This document shows positions 47,445-56,722 of a stretch of 64,000 nucleotides of DNA, one piece after another (position 1 is the first letter of the stretch; every line of letters begins with the position of its first letter). Where the stretch lies: the NCBI RefSeq assembly GCF_000711295.1, contig NZ_JOMJ01000003.1:943001-1007000 (forward strand), written 5' to 3'. The stretch is from Desulfohalovibrio reitneri. GTDB taxonomy: Bacteria; Desulfobacterota; Desulfovibrionia; Desulfovibrionales; Desulfovibrionaceae. Below the pieces are notes generated by a model. The model ran no database searches and was not told the origin of the DNA. It was given only the letters and a program-made list of their open reading frames with translations. A program made the position numbers and the translations under genes.

Positions 47445-49265
47445 CGTGGAATCTCCTTCGGGTTGGGATTGGTCGGGCTGGCTCTGAAGGGACGCCACCT
47501 GCAGAATCCTGGCGTTCTCGTCCGCGCCTTTGCGGTCGAGCAGTCCCAGTCCGGTGAAAGTGACGCCGTGCAGAATTTCGAAAACGGGTTGGCCGTTGAA
47601 ATCACGGCCCTTGAATTTGCGCAGGTGGGTGCAGTAGTCGGCCTTGTTTTGGAAGCGCTTGTGGCAGACCGAGCATTCGCCCTCCTGGTAGTCGCACTCC
47701 ATGGAGACCTGGGAGATGATCCCGCGCTTCATCAGCTTGTAGGCCAGCCGGGCGGCCGGGGTGTCGTGGACGTACAGCTCGCCGACACATTCCACGCGGC
47801 CGCCGTTGTCGTCCTCCAGGTAGTCGGCGGCGACAACACCACCCACGATGTCGTTGAACTCCTGCGAATGCTGCAGATCGATCTTCTTGTTCACGGCCGT
47901 CATGTGCCGACCGGACAACTCCTCGGCAGTGAAGTGATCGCCGTTCTTGTTGGTGCCGGTGCGACAGAGCACGAAGCTGAATTGGGGGTCGCCCGCCGAG
48001 CCGACATCCATGGCCTCGGTCGCGAGGCGTTCACCATCGCCCAGCCGGATGTCCACGGGGATACTGGTGTGGAAGTTCGCGGCGGCGGCCATCGGAGCGG
48101 GTTTCTCCTCCCGCTCGGCGCTGGCCTTGGCCCCGGGAGCGCAGACGAACAGACGCTCCTTGGCGTTGGAAGCCTCGCCGTGCTTGGCGGTGATGGCGTA
48201 GTGGTGATCCTTGGATTTCATCCGGCTCTGCTTTCCGAAGGAGCCGATGATCCGCTTCATCTCCTGCTCGTTGGGATAGGCGTGATCGCGGTAGGAGATC
48301 AGCCAGTGCGGGATGTGCTTGGCGTTGCCGAGAAAAGTCTGGAAGAACTCGCTGGCGTTGGCCTTGGTGACGGTCTTGTGGTCAGTCTCGTAATACTTGA
48401 CCTTGGTGTCGGCCTTGATTTCGAGCCCTTCCCAATAGGTCATGAGCCCCTCCACGAAGTGGTAGGCCCGCTCGTAGTTGGTGGTCGAAAACTCGGTGGC
48501 GTAGGGCGGATCGAAGTAGGCCAGATCCGCCTTGGCTTTCGGCAGCAGATCATTGATGTCCTGACGGTATGCCTTGTTCTCCTTGTCGTTGTCGAAGACC
48601 AGGGCGTTGATGCGCTGCAGGTTCTTGCGCAGGCGATCCTTGAACTCGTCGGGAGTGTCCTGGCGGCGGCCATAATCGGTGGACGACGAGAAGTGGCCGA
48701 AGCCACCCTTGCCGCTCATGCAGGTTTTGCCGAGGCCGAACAGGGCGATGTCTTTCTTGAAGCCGGAGAGCTTGTCGCAGTTGGCGCGGATGGTGTCGAT
48801 CAGCGCATGGACGCCCTTGGCGAAGAAGATGCCCTTGAAGTTGTCCTGAACGAAGCAGCCCGCCTTGGCGTTGTCGGCCAGGAGTGCCTCGATCTCTTCC
48901 TCGCTCAGGCGAACCGAGTTGTTCTCGATGATCGCCCTGGCGGCATGGTGGCAGTAGCGGAGCCGGTCGTTGGCGATGACCTGGAGGCCCTTGGTCTTGT
49001 ACATGTAGGCCACGACCGCAGACCCCGAAAAGGCATCCAGCACCGTGCCAGTGCCTTCCGGGGTATGCTTCCAGATCCAGTCGACGAGCTTCTGCTTACT
49101 GCCGATGTAGTTGGTGATGTACTTGGGGCGCTTCTCGGGAGGGAGCTCTTCAGGAGCGGACTGTTCGGCGGCCTCGGACCCGAGCGTGTCGGGATCGAGA
49201 GTCAGCGCCGCATCGGCCTCCAGTAGAAACGCCAGCCTTTCCAGGTCTGTGGCGAACAGTTCCAT
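46857..49265 (-). CDS. fusion: D12-class adenine methylase + prohead protease + scaffold
   Basis: 802-residue fusion of three modules. Residues 1-390: D12-class N6-adenine DNA methyltransferase with TNYIGSKQKLVDWI (51-64), DAFSGSAVVAY (77-87) and YFDPPYATEF (near 250). Residues 392-600: prohead serine protease-like region with KIDLQHSQEFNDIVGGVVAA and GIISQVSMECDY, interrupted by a zinc-finger-like CSVCHKRFQNKADYCTHLRK (near 528). Residues 608-802: charged coiled-coil scaffold. ATG at 49265 with GGAG six bases upstream; TTG at 49268 is the alternative. Internal starts at 48092 and 47444 have ribosome-site-like sequences. Confidence 0.82.
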   Translation of the reverse strand: MELFATDLERLAFLLEADAALTLDPDTLGSEAAEQSAPEELPPEKRPKYITNYIGSKQKLVDWIWKHTPEGTGTVLDAFSGSAVVAYMYKTKGLQVIANDRLRYCHHAARAIIENNSVRLSEEEIEALLADNAKAGCFVQDNFKGIFFAKGVHALIDTIRANCDKLSGFKKDIALFGLGKTCMSGKGGFGHFSSSTDYGRRQDTPDEFKDRLRKNLQRINALVFDNDKENKAYRQDINDLLPKAKADLAYFDPPYATEFSTTNYERAYHFVEGLMTYWEGLEIKADTKVKYYETDHKTVTKANASEFFQTFLGNAKHIPHWLISYRDHAYPNEQEMKRIIGSFGKQSRMKSKDHHYAITAKHGEASNAKERLFVCAPGAKASAEREEKPAPMAAAANFHTSIPVDIRLGDGERLATEAMDVGSAGDPQFSFVLCRTGTNKNGDHFTAEELSGRHMTAVNKKIDLQHSQEFNDIVGGVVAADYLEDDNGGRVECVGELYVHDTPAARLAYKLMKRGIISQVSMECDYQEGECSVCHKRFQNKADYCTHLRKFKGRDFNGQPVFEILHGVTFTGLGLLDRKGADENARILQVASLQSQPDQSQPEGDSTMEDKTKPTDDPAAKTESDAAKKKPAQQEGDPARVTDLEKENRQLKAQIAELQKRVQELEAEQKAAACRSRAKKLLTRLEKQGLSFASEEDREAELKRLAELSDEAFAATEAAYERLPKSTKADKDKEEKPADSDQGGKPAAKASTETPLRSDAGVRPLDVDDRKVSLEDRLRDGFMAAYRNRVGEESPEHSQINA

Positions 49266-49321
49266 CAACGTCTCCGGTCAGTTTGCTGTGCTCTCCGCGA
49301 CCTGCGGGGAGCGTTCAGCGA

Positions 49322-49354
49322 TTACTTACCGGAAGCGTCGGCGATGTGTCGGAG
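49322..49354 (-). repeat. 33-bp phage element, copy 4
   Basis: Plus strand TTACTTACCGGA-N15-TCGGAG, 57 bases before the methylase-protease start. It is followed in transcription order by a stem GCTCTCCGC / GCGGGGAGC (49290-49312, one G-U pair). The bases before it (TTCAGCGA, 49314-49321) recur at 54304-54311. Confidence 0.78.
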
Positions 49355-49368
49355 GGTGACTGCGAATT

Positions 49369-49560
49369 TCAGCGGGCGGGGTTCAGCCGCGCCAGAACGG
49401 CCTTGCCGCAGGCGTCGAGGGAGGGGTATTCGTCGCTCTCGGTGATCTCGGAAAAGACCCCGTCATAAGGTGAGCGGGACAGCCGGTGGTATTCGAGAAA
49501 ATCCGCCGGAAGCGAGGTGGCACAGGACGATGAGGACGGGTTCGGGCACCTGATGCTGAT
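49369..49560 (-). pseudogene. 5'-truncated phage gene at the cassette junction
   Basis: A 63-codon open frame on the minus strand, ending at a TGA at 49369, with good phage-like coding character (SLPADFLEYHRLSRSPYDGV, SEITESDEYPSLDAC). It has no ATG, GTG or TTG start and runs into a TAA at 49563 exactly where the base composition turns AT-rich. It is best read as the 3' end of a gene or of MuF whose 5' part was displaced when the metR-metE-glyA cassette arrived. The interval 49561-49657 holds no gene; it has several GGAAT/ATTCC words, including the dyad TGGAATAGAGTTCCA (49603-49617), perhaps the metR terminator. Confidence 0.6.
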
Positions 49561-49657
49561 TTAATTTACTTCATTTGGAATGTGTAACCTTATTCCGTAA
49601 TTTGGAATAGAGTTCCATTAGACAATCGAAAGGGTCTATTTCTCCTGCCGCAGCACG

Positions 49658-50575
49658 CTATGCACTACGAGGTGCTTCTGTAGAATCCCTTTGAGCACGC
49701 GCCAAAGCCAAAAATCCACGTACATAGTCGATGCTATCGTCTGCCTCACGAATACCGAGGAATAACTGCTTGTCCACACCTGATTTTCCCAGCCGCACCG
49801 GGAAGACATCAAACCGGTCTGCGTATTCTTCGACGATCCAGCGTGGCAAAGCTCCAACGCCTCGGCCGCTGGCTATCATTTGCAGCATGATGTCAGTTGT
49901 CTCGATCAGTTTGTGTCGTTTCGGGCTGATGCCCGCAGGCGTGAGGAACCGTGTATAAATGTCGAGCCGGTCAATGGTGATCGGATAGGTGATCAGGATT
50001 TCTTTGGATAATTGCTCCGGGCTCACATGGCTTGCTTGACGCAATGGATGTTGCGGGCCGACGACCAACACCTGTTCATAATCAAAAACTGACTCAAAAA
50101 GTAGACCTTTCTTGTGAAAAGGATCAGGTGTTACCAACAAATCAATATCGTAGCTAAACAGTGCACCGACGCCCCCGAATTGAAATTTTTGCTTAACATC
50201 TAAATCGACCGAGGGCCATGCAGCCAGAAAATGCGATGCGATCTTCAGCAGCCACTGATAGCAAGGATGGCATTCCATGCCAATGCGCAACGTACCGCGC
50301 TCACCTCGCGCAAACTGCTCAATGCGTTCCTCAGCGTGGACAAATTGTGGCACTAGACGATTGGCCAAACCCAACAGGTATTCCCCTGTCTGGGTTGGGC
50401 ACAAACTACGTCCCTCACGACGCCATATCGCAGCACCCAACTGATCCTCCAGCTTGCGAATGCTATGGCTGAGTGCGGACTGGGTGAGGTGTAGTTTTTC
50501 TGCGGCGGCCGTGAGTGAGCCATTTTGGTCGACGGCACGGATAATTTCCAGGTGGATACGTTCAAGAATGGCCAT
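49658..50575 (-). CDS. metR: MetR, LysR-type regulator of methionine genes
   Basis: LysR-type transcription factor (305 aa) transcribed away from metE. Seen: N-terminal HTH ([20 protein letters not shown], residues 17-36) and MetR-type effector-domain features: [40 protein letters not shown] and [10 protein letters not shown]. MetR activates metE and other genes with homocysteine as co-effector. The start ATG at 50575 has AAAGG upstream; an earlier in-frame start (50599) would overlap the proposed MetR box. Confidence 0.87.
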   Translation of the reverse strand: MAILERIHLEIIRAVDQNGSLTAAAEKLHLTQSALSHSIRKLEDQLGAAIWRREGRSLCPTQTGEYLLGLANRLVPQFVHAEERIEQFARGERGTLRIGMECHPCYQWLLKIASHFLAAWPSVDLDVKQKFQFGGVGALFSYDIDLLVTPDPFHKKGLLFESVFDYEQVLVVGPQHPLRQASHVSPEQLSKEILITYPITIDRLDIYTRFLTPAGISPKRHKLIETTDIMLQMIASGRGVGALPRWIVEEYADRFDVFPVRLGKSGVDKQLFLGIREADDSIDYVRGFLALARAQRDSTEAPRSA

Positions 50576-50592
50576 TGGGGCACCTTTCACTA

Positions 50593-50626
50593 TGAGCAAA
50601 TTTCATCGTTCTCTGAAAATATATCA
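50593..50626. promoter_or_regulatory. two predicted MetR boxes between metR and metE
   Basis: MetR binds TGAA-N5-TTCA. Two one-mismatch copies occur: TGAGCAAATTTCA at 50593-50605 and TGAAAATATATCA at 50614-50626. Their starts are exactly 21 bases apart, two helical turns, as in tandem MetR sites. A TATATT at 50650-50655 is a candidate -10 for metE. The intergenic gap is 117 bases. Confidence 0.6.
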
Positions 50627-50692
50627 TTTTACTTCATACATGCAAACTGTATATTTAGCGCATCTGTTCAAAATCAAAAGAAAGGATCTGCA

Positions 50693-53008
50693 ATGGCAAA
50701 AACGCATAATCTTGGTTTCCCGCGCATCGGAGCCAAACGCGAGCTGAAATTCGCCCTCGAAGCCTACTGGAAGAGAGAATCATCCCGTGACGAACTAAAA
50801 GAGTTGGGGGCCGTTTTACGTAAACGCCACTGGGAGGATCAGGCCGGACTTGATCTTGTGCCCGTCGGCGATTTCTCCTTTTATGATCAAGTGCTGGACA
50901 TGAGCTTTGCTCTAGGTAACCTGCCTGAGCGCGTCCAGGGCTTTCAAGGTGACCAGCTGGACAATTACTTTCGTGTCGCACGAGGTCGGTCAGCACAATC
51001 GACTGAAAATCATGCGCAGTGCTGCGACGGGGTTGCGGCTGGCGAGATGACCAAGTGGTTCGATACCAACTACCATTACATTGTCCCAGAATTCAACGCG
51101 AAGACCACGTTCAATCTCGATGCCACGCAGCTGTTGGCGCAACTGGATGAAGCCAAGTCTCAGGGCGTGAAGGCCAAGCCGGTGATTATCGGTCCACTCA
51201 CCTATCTCGCCATCGGCAAGGCCAAGGACGACTCGAACAAGCTGGCTCTCTTGGAGCGCCTGCTGCCGGTCTATGGCGAACTGCTGGATAACCTGGCTTC
51301 TCAGGGCGTGGAATGGGTGCAGATTGATGAACCCGTCCTCGTCACCGAGCTCGATGCCGAATGGCAGCATGCCTTCAACACCGCTTACCACCAGCTCAAG
51401 AGCACTAAAGTCAATCTGCTGGTCGCGACCTACTTCGGCCAGTTGCAGGAGAACGCCTATCTCGCGGCCAATCTCCCGGTCGCGGGCCTGCACCTCGACG
51501 CGCTCAACGACCGCGACGGTGTACTGCCGCTGCTGAACATATTGCCCTCGCACAAAATTCTGTCGCTTGGGGTGATCAACGGCCGCAACATCTGGAAGAC
51601 CGACCTTAATGCCGTGCTCGACTGGCTGGAACCGCTGCACGCCCGCCTGGGAGATCGCCTGTGGATTGCTCCGTCGTGTTCGCTGCTTCATGTGCCGGTC
51701 GATCTTGACAGCGAACAGCGGCTCGATAACGAGATCAAATCCTGGATGGCCTTCGCCAAACAGAAACTAGGCGAAATAGTTGTGCTCGCCACCGCGCTAA
51801 ACCGGGGCCGCGCTGCGGTTAAGGTCGAGCTGGACGTTAACCGCAGAGCAATTGAAACCCGCCGCAATTCGCCGCGTGTCACCAATCCGGCGGTTAGGGC
51901 CGCTCTGACCGGAATTACTCCAGAATTGGGATGCCGTAAAAACCCCTATGATGTGCGTGCAGCCAAGCAAGCACCGCTTTTGAATCTGCCAAAATTCCCG
52001 ACGACCACCATCGGCTCCTTCCCACAGACGGCGGAGATCCGTCAGGTACGCAGTCAGTTCAAGTCCGGGAAAATCGATCAGGTCGAGTACAGGCAAGCCA
52101 TTCAAGGTGAGATCGCCCGCTGTGTGCGTGAACAGGAATCCCTGAACCTGGATGTGTTCGTGCATGGGGAGGCCGAGCGTAACGACATGGTTGAATATTT
52201 CGGCGAACAGCTCGAAGGCTATGCCTTCAGCCAGTTCGGGTGGGTGCAGTCTTATGGTTCGCGCTGCGTCAAGCCGCCTATCCTCTTCGGAGACATCCGA
52301 CGTCCGAAAGTCATGACGGTGGACTGGATCAGCTACGCTCAATCCCTGACCGACAAGCCTGTGAAAGGCATGCTAACCGGTCCAGTGACCATCCTTAACT
52401 GGTCCTTCGTCCGAGACGACCAGCCGCGCTCAGTGTCCTGCAAGCAGCTGGCGCTGGCCATCCGCGAGGAGGTGCTGGATCTGGAGAAGGCTGGGGTGCG
52501 CGTGATCCAGATCGACGAGGCCGCCCTTCGCGAAGGATTGCCCCTTCGCAAGTCTCAGTGGAAGGAGTACCTTGACTGGGCCGTGGAATCTTTCCGCATC
52601 ACCGCCAACGGAGTAAGCGACGAAACCCAGATCCATACACATATGTGCTACTCCGAGTTCAATGACATAATTTCGGCCATAGCTGATATGGATGCTGACG
52701 TCATCACCATTGAAACTTCGCGTTCCGATATGGAGCTTCTCGATGTTTTCGACGTCTTCAAGTATCCGAACGAGATCGGTCCGGGGGTGTACGATATACA
52801 CTCGCCCAACATTCCCAGCGAAGAGCACATTGTCGCACTGATGAAAAAAGCCGCCGAACGTATCCCGGTCGAACGGTTGTGGGTCAATCCCGACTGCGGC
52901 CTGAAGACCCGGCAGTGGAAAGAGGTGATTCCGGCCCTGACCAATATGGTTGCCGCCGCGAAGAGATTGCGTGCCGAGCTGCACTTATCGAGGAATGACC
53001 ATGTTTGA
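50693..53008 (+). CDS. metE: cobalamin-independent methionine synthase MetE
   Basis: 5-methyltetrahydropteroyltriglutamate-homocysteine methyltransferase (771 aa), the last step of methionine synthesis without B12. Seen: [13 protein letters not shown] at the N-terminus, [29 protein letters not shown] at the start of the second barrel, and the zinc site [10 protein letters not shown] plus [12 protein letters not shown] at 50693 with AAGGA six bases before; the frame extends upstream to 50525 but that part runs back through the promoter into metR. It overlaps the glyA start by eight bases. Intact, with all expected motifs. Confidence 0.93.
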   Translation: MAKTHNLGFPRIGAKRELKFALEAYWKRESSRDELKELGAVLRKRHWEDQAGLDLVPVGDFSFYDQVLDMSFALGNLPERVQGFQGDQLDNYFRVARGRSAQSTENHAQCCDGVAAGEMTKWFDTNYHYIVPEFNAKTTFNLDATQLLAQLDEAKSQGVKAKPVIIGPLTYLAIGKAKDDSNKLALLERLLPVYGELLDNLASQGVEWVQIDEPVLVTELDAEWQHAFNTAYHQLKSTKVNLLVATYFGQLQENAYLAANLPVAGLHLDALNDRDGVLPLLNILPSHKILSLGVINGRNIWKTDLNAVLDWLEPLHARLGDRLWIAPSCSLLHVPVDLDSEQRLDNEIKSWMAFAKQKLGEIVVLATALNRGRAAVKVELDVNRRAIETRRNSPRVTNPAVRAALTGITPELGCRKNPYDVRAAKQAPLLNLPKFPTTTIGSFPQTAEIRQVRSQFKSGKIDQVEYRQAIQGEIARCVREQESLNLDVFVHGEAERNDMVEYFGEQLEGYAFSQFGWVQSYGSRCVKPPILFGDIRRPKVMTVDWISYAQSLTDKPVKGMLTGPVTILNWSFVRDDQPRSVSCKQLALAIREEVLDLEKAGVRVIQIDEAALREGLPLRKSQWKEYLDWAVESFRITANGVSDETQIHTHMCYSEFNDIISAIADMDADVITIETSRSDMELLDVFDVFKYPNEIGPGVYDIHSPNIPSEEHIVALMKKAAERIPVERLWVNPDCGLKTRQWKEVIPALTNMVAAAKRLRAELHLSRNDHV

Positions 53009-54249
53009 ACGGATAAAATACAGTATCGACCGGATCGATCCGGAATTGTTCGCCGCGATGGAGCAGGAAAATCAGCGACAGGAGGAGCATATTGAGCTGA
53101 TCGCTTTCGGAAAACTATGCATCTCCGGCTGTGATGGCTGCCCAAGGTTCGCAGCTCACCAATAAGTACGCCGAAGGCTATCCCGGGAAGCGTTATTACG
53201 GTGGATGCGGGAACGTCGATGTTGTGGAGCAGTTAGCCATAGACCGGGTAAAGCAGCTCTTCGGAGCCGAAGCCGCAAATGTGCAGCCCAATTCGGGCTC
53301 ACAAGCAAACCAGGGTGTCTTCTTCGCCGTGCTTAATCCAGGCGACACCATCATGGGCATGAGCCTCGCCGAAGGCGGCCATCTTACCCATGGCATGAAG
53401 CTGAACATGAGTGGGAAGTGGTTCAATGCGGTCAGTTACGGCCTGAACGCCAAGGAGGACATTGACTATGAATCTTTGGACGTCAAGGCCCGCGAAACCA
53501 AACCCAAGCTGATTGTTGCAGGGGCATCGGCCTTTTCGTTGCGTATCGACTTCGAGCGCATTGCGCACGTGGCGAGGACAGTTGGTGCCTATTTCATGGT
53601 GGATATGGCCCATTACGCGGGGCTGATCGCCGCAGGCGTATATCCGAACCCCGTGCCTTACGCTGACTTTGTGACCACAACGACGCACAAGAGTCTGCGC
53701 GGTCCGCGCGGCGGAGTCATTCTCATGCGTTCCGAACACGAGAAGAGCATTAATTCCGCAATATTTCCCGGTATTCAAGGCGGTCCGTTAATGCACGTTA
53801 TTGCCGGTAAGGCCGTCGCCTTCAAAGAAGCTCTGGCTCCGGAATTCAGAGACTATCAGCAGCAAGTTATGAAAAACGCCGCCGTACTGGCCGATACATT
53901 GGGCGATCGTGGCTTGCGCATTGTCTCCGGCCGCACAGAGAGCCACCTCATGCTCGTTGACCTTCGCGGAAAGAGGATCACTGGTAAGGACGCCGAACGC
54001 GTGCTTGGCGAGGCCCATATTACTGTGAACAAAAATGCCATCCCCAACGACCCGGAAAGACCCTTTATCACCTCCGGTATTCGTCTCGGCACACCAGCGA
54101 TAACTACACGAGGATTCAGGGAAGAAGAGGCTCGTCTTGTCGGCCACTGCATTGCGGATGTATTGGATAATCCGAATGATTCCGATTGTATCGCTCAAGT
54201 GCGGGAGCGAGTAGCAAAGTTGACGCAGGCGTTTCCCGTATACCGTTGA
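53001..54249 (+). pseudogene. glyA: serine hydroxymethyltransferase GlyA, single-base frameshift
   Basis: SHMT, which makes 5,10-methylene-THF from serine and feeds one-carbon units towards MetE. The first 35 codons read [20 protein letters not shown] up to IELIA, then the frame fails. Removing one T from the TTT at 53105-53107 restores the family sequence [20 protein letters not shown] across the break, and the rest is intact to the stop at 54249 (PLP region [13 protein letters not shown] present). Repaired length 415 aa, normal for GlyA. Start ATG 53001 has AGGA six bases upstream. It may be truly inactive or a sequencing error in a T run. A T7 run after the stop (54271-54277) may aid termination. 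Confidence 0.88.
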
Positions 54250-54300
54250 TAGATTTACCTCCATTGTTTTTTTGTCCCGCTCACACCCAGGTGGTTGGGA

Positions 54301-54323
54301 GATTTCAGCGATTATTTACCTGG
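54301..54323. repeat. diverged copy of the left-junction sequence at the cassette's right end
   Basis: TTCAGCGATTA-TTACC (54304-54320) matches 49314-49330 with one difference; over 23 bases 18 are identical. It lies 15 bases past the MuF stop in transcription order, where a 33-bp element would be expected, but lacks the TCGG half. It forms an imperfect direct repeat bracketing the metR-metE-glyA cassette. Confidence 0.5.
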
Positions 54324-54338
54324 TCACCTTAAAGGGTG

Positions 54339-55214
54339 TCAGAAAGGCGCTTCATATTTTTTCAAGTTTATGTTTTTCAGAACAGGAAGGTTTGTGCATC
54401 TACAGAATGGGTGCGCTGGTTGCGGCGGAAATTTACCCGCAGGAAAAGTTATTCCATCAAGGGGTCCACAAACCGGACAGGTTCGCTCGTCGCCCATAGT
54501 CATCCATTCAAGCTGTTTGATCCCTACGTGCTGATGAAATTTTAGCCGACCCCTGTTGTGCGCCCGGAGTATCTCAGTCCGGGCGATCATCTCCATGCGA
54601 TACTGGGCCTTACTGAACACTTTTGCCCCTGCCTGTTTGAACGAATCCTTGTATATCACCACCTTCCCAAGATCCCGGACGATGTCGTCGGTTCCTTTTC
54701 CCTCGACGATGGCCTGCATGATGACCCGCTTGATGCCGTCTGCGAGCTCGCGGTGGACGTCTCCGGCAAGGGTAAGGTTGTACTGCGCCATGAAGTCGAG
54801 GGCATTGGTGTCGACGATGGTGAACACCTTGGTGGCCAGCTTATCGATGCCTTCGGGCTTGAGGTCGGCGTAGAACGGCAGCGCCGCGTCGGCGAGCTCT
54901 CCGATTCCCTGCTGGATGCCGAGTTTGAAGGAGTCCTTGGTCGTCTTGCGAAAAACCAGGGTCTGCTCCCGCTTGAGCCGCTTCATGGTGTCGTCGAGTT
55001 CGAGCTGGAGCTTTTCCAGCCCCTTGAGGGCGGCGAGCTTGTTGTCCGGCAGGGAACCGAGGGAGCGGTACTGGAGGATGGCGCGGGCGACCTCGTCTTC
55101 GGCCTGTTTCAGCGCCTGGGTAAGCTGGGCCGTGACCTGGTCGTTGTAGCGGTTGCGGGCCGTAAGGCTCTTTAGGGTAGCCGCCTGGATACGCTGCTTG
55201 AGGTCCGACGGCAT
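54339..55214 (-). CDS. MuF-type phage head morphogenesis protein
   Basis: Minor head protein of the SPP1 gp7 / Mu gpF type (291 aa). Seen: a helical N-terminus (residues 1-120), ARTEILRAHNRGRLKFHQHV near residue 215 and CPVCGPLDGITFPAGKFPPQ followed by HPFCRC, the conserved cysteine-histidine module. The DNA for the last 70 residues (54339 to about 54545) is visibly poorer in G and C than the rest of the gene and the protein ends in an atypical NINLKKYEAPF. The start overlaps the portal stop as TGATG. Confidence 0.85.
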   Translation of the reverse strand: MPSDLKQRIQAATLKSLTARNRYNDQVTAQLTQALKQAEDEVARAILQYRSLGSLPDNKLAALKGLEKLQLELDDTMKRLKREQTLVFRKTTKDSFKLGIQQGIGELADAALPFYADLKPEGIDKLATKVFTIVDTNALDFMAQYNLTLAGDVHRELADGIKRVIMQAIVEGKGTDDIVRDLGKVVIYKDSFKQAGAKVFSKAQYRMEMIARTEILRAHNRGRLKFHQHVGIKQLEWMTMGDERTCPVCGPLDGITFPAGKFPPQPAHPFCRCTNLPVLKNINLKKYEAPF

Positions 55215-56722
55215 CAGCGGGACTCCCGGCGGTCGATGAAACGACAGGCCGGGGCGTCGAAAGTACGCTCGCTGTTGTGGACCCGGCAGTGGTTGGTGTC
55301 AGCAATGAAGTGACTGCACTCGTCGCACACGGCAGCAATGCCGGTGGACTCCAGGTCGCCCGACCAGACCAATGCCGCCTCCGCCGTTGGTTCATCGTCC
55401 TCGGCAGGAATCCCGAGCATCTTCCGGGCGCGAGGCACGCTGAGGATGCCGGAGACGACCATATCCACCACCGGCTTCACCTGCTTCTCGTCCATCAGGT
55501 CGATCTGCTTGCGTTCGGTCTCCCGGTTGGCGGCCTCGATGTCCGGGTCCAGGTCCATCTTGAGCTGAAGGCTGGAGCGGCTGATGAGCTTGCGGTCGTA
55601 GAGTTCGATGAGGAGCTTCTTGAAATCGACCGCGTCGCTGGGGTCGAGGTCGTTGAAGATGAACTGGATGCTCTTGTCGTCATGGCCGTTCAGCTCCATC
55701 CAGTCGTCGAAAACCCAGTCGAGGAGCTTGCGTGCGGCCTGTTTGATCTCGCGGATCATGACCATCATCTTCTGCATGCTCACCGAGGCGGTGGCGAAAT
55801 TCGGGCCGTCGCCGGTCACCAGCGAGCGTGACAGACCCAGGGCCACCACGATGTCTTCCTTCACCTCCTTGACCTTGTCCTCGACGTTGAGGACCTGGCC
55901 ATCGGTGCCGTGGGTTTCGACATTGACGTAGAACGGGACCACCAGGCCGCTTTTCATGTCCATCTTGTTGACCATGTCGCGGACCTGTTCGAGCATTCGC
56001 TGGTCCGGCATCACCATCTTCTGGCCGAACGCGCCGCCCACCTTGAGCAGGCGTAACGGCGTGGCCCAGCGCTTGGCGATGGCCTGTTCGGCCCGGCGGT
56101 AGTCGCGCAGCAGTTCGATGGCTTGAAAGGCGGGAAGCACGAGGGAGTTGCCCCGGGGCGAGAAGGCCGGAGCATCCCATTTGAGGTGGACCACCTGTTC
56201 GACGGGCAGCGGGATGGATTCCCCGCCGCCGGGGGTGTCCTCGGGAAATTGCCGGGCCTCGATCAGTTCGCCCTGGGCGTATTTGACCTTGACCGAAACC
56301 GGGTTGACGCAGACCAGTTCCTCGATGTCCTGGCCGGACTTGGTGAAGCGTTTGAAGCCGATGGCATCACCTTTCACCAGGAGCTGAAGAACCATGTCCT
56401 TGATGAATTGCGAGACGTTCAGTCGCCAGGCGGCCTCCAGGGCCTGCTCCTTGAGGGTCTCGTCATCGCTGGTGATCTTGATCTCGTCGCCCACGGCGAA
56501 GGTGCGCCAGGAGTTGACGCAGTTCTTCACCAGCGGCTCCTCGACGTAGTATTCCCAGGCCTTGCGGGCGCGTTCTTCCCAGGTGGCCGGAATCGCTTCG
56601 GCGGCGTTCACCTTGGCGAAGGCGGCCGAGTCGAGCGCGGCCGCTGCGGCCAGCGGCGCGATGATAAAGCCGGTGGTGTCCAGGCTTTCGGGTTGTTCGT
56701 CCTGATGAGCGGTGCTTTCCAC
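55214..56722 (-). CDS. portal protein with C-terminal zinc-ribbon-like tail
   Basis: Portal (502 aa from GTG at 56722, which follows GAGAGGA; an ATG at 56761 gives 13 more residues). Seen: WEYYVEEPLVKNCVNSWRTF, QFIKDMVLQLLVKGDAIGFK, LGLSRSLVTGDGPNFATASV, the recurring portal pattern, and a helical C-terminal half. Unusual: the last 40 residues hold CDECSHFIADTNHC and a further PACRF, fitting a small zinc site. Confidence 0.83.
   Translation of the reverse strand: MESTAHQDEQPESLDTTGFIIAPLAAAAALDSAAFAKVNAAEAIPATWEERARKAWEYYVEEPLVKNCVNSWRTFAVGDEIKITSDDETLKEQALEAAWRLNVSQFIKDMVLQLLVKGDAIGFKRFTKSGQDIEELVCVNPVSVKVKYAQGELIEARQFPEDTPGGGESIPLPVEQVVHLKWDAPAFSPRGNSLVLPAFQAIELLRDYRRAEQAIAKRWATPLRLLKVGGAFGQKMVMPDQRMLEQVRDMVNKMDMKSGLVVPFYVNVETHGTDGQVLNVEDKVKEVKEDIVVALGLSRSLVTGDGPNFATASVSMQKMMVMIREIKQAARKLLDWVFDDWMELNGHDDKSIQFIFNDLDPSDAVDFKKLLIELYDRKLISRSSLQLKMDLDPDIEAANRETERKQIDLMDEKQVKPVVDMVVSGILSVPRARKMLGIPAEDDEPTAEAALVWSGDLESTGIAAVCDECSHFIADTNHCRVHNSERTFDAPACRFIDRRESR

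Noticed and set aside
47259-49226. 655-codon plus-strand open frame opposite the methylase-protease fusion
   Set aside because: Antisense shadow; all recognisable motifs are on the minus strand.
50525-50692. N-terminal extension of metE
   Set aside because: It overlaps the metR start and MetR boxes, and MetE family alignment begins at MAKTHNLGF.
53131-54249. A shorter, functional glyA starting at 53131
   Set aside because: It would lack the N-terminal arm needed for the SHMT dimer and substrate binding; a frameshifted full-length gene explains the sequence better.
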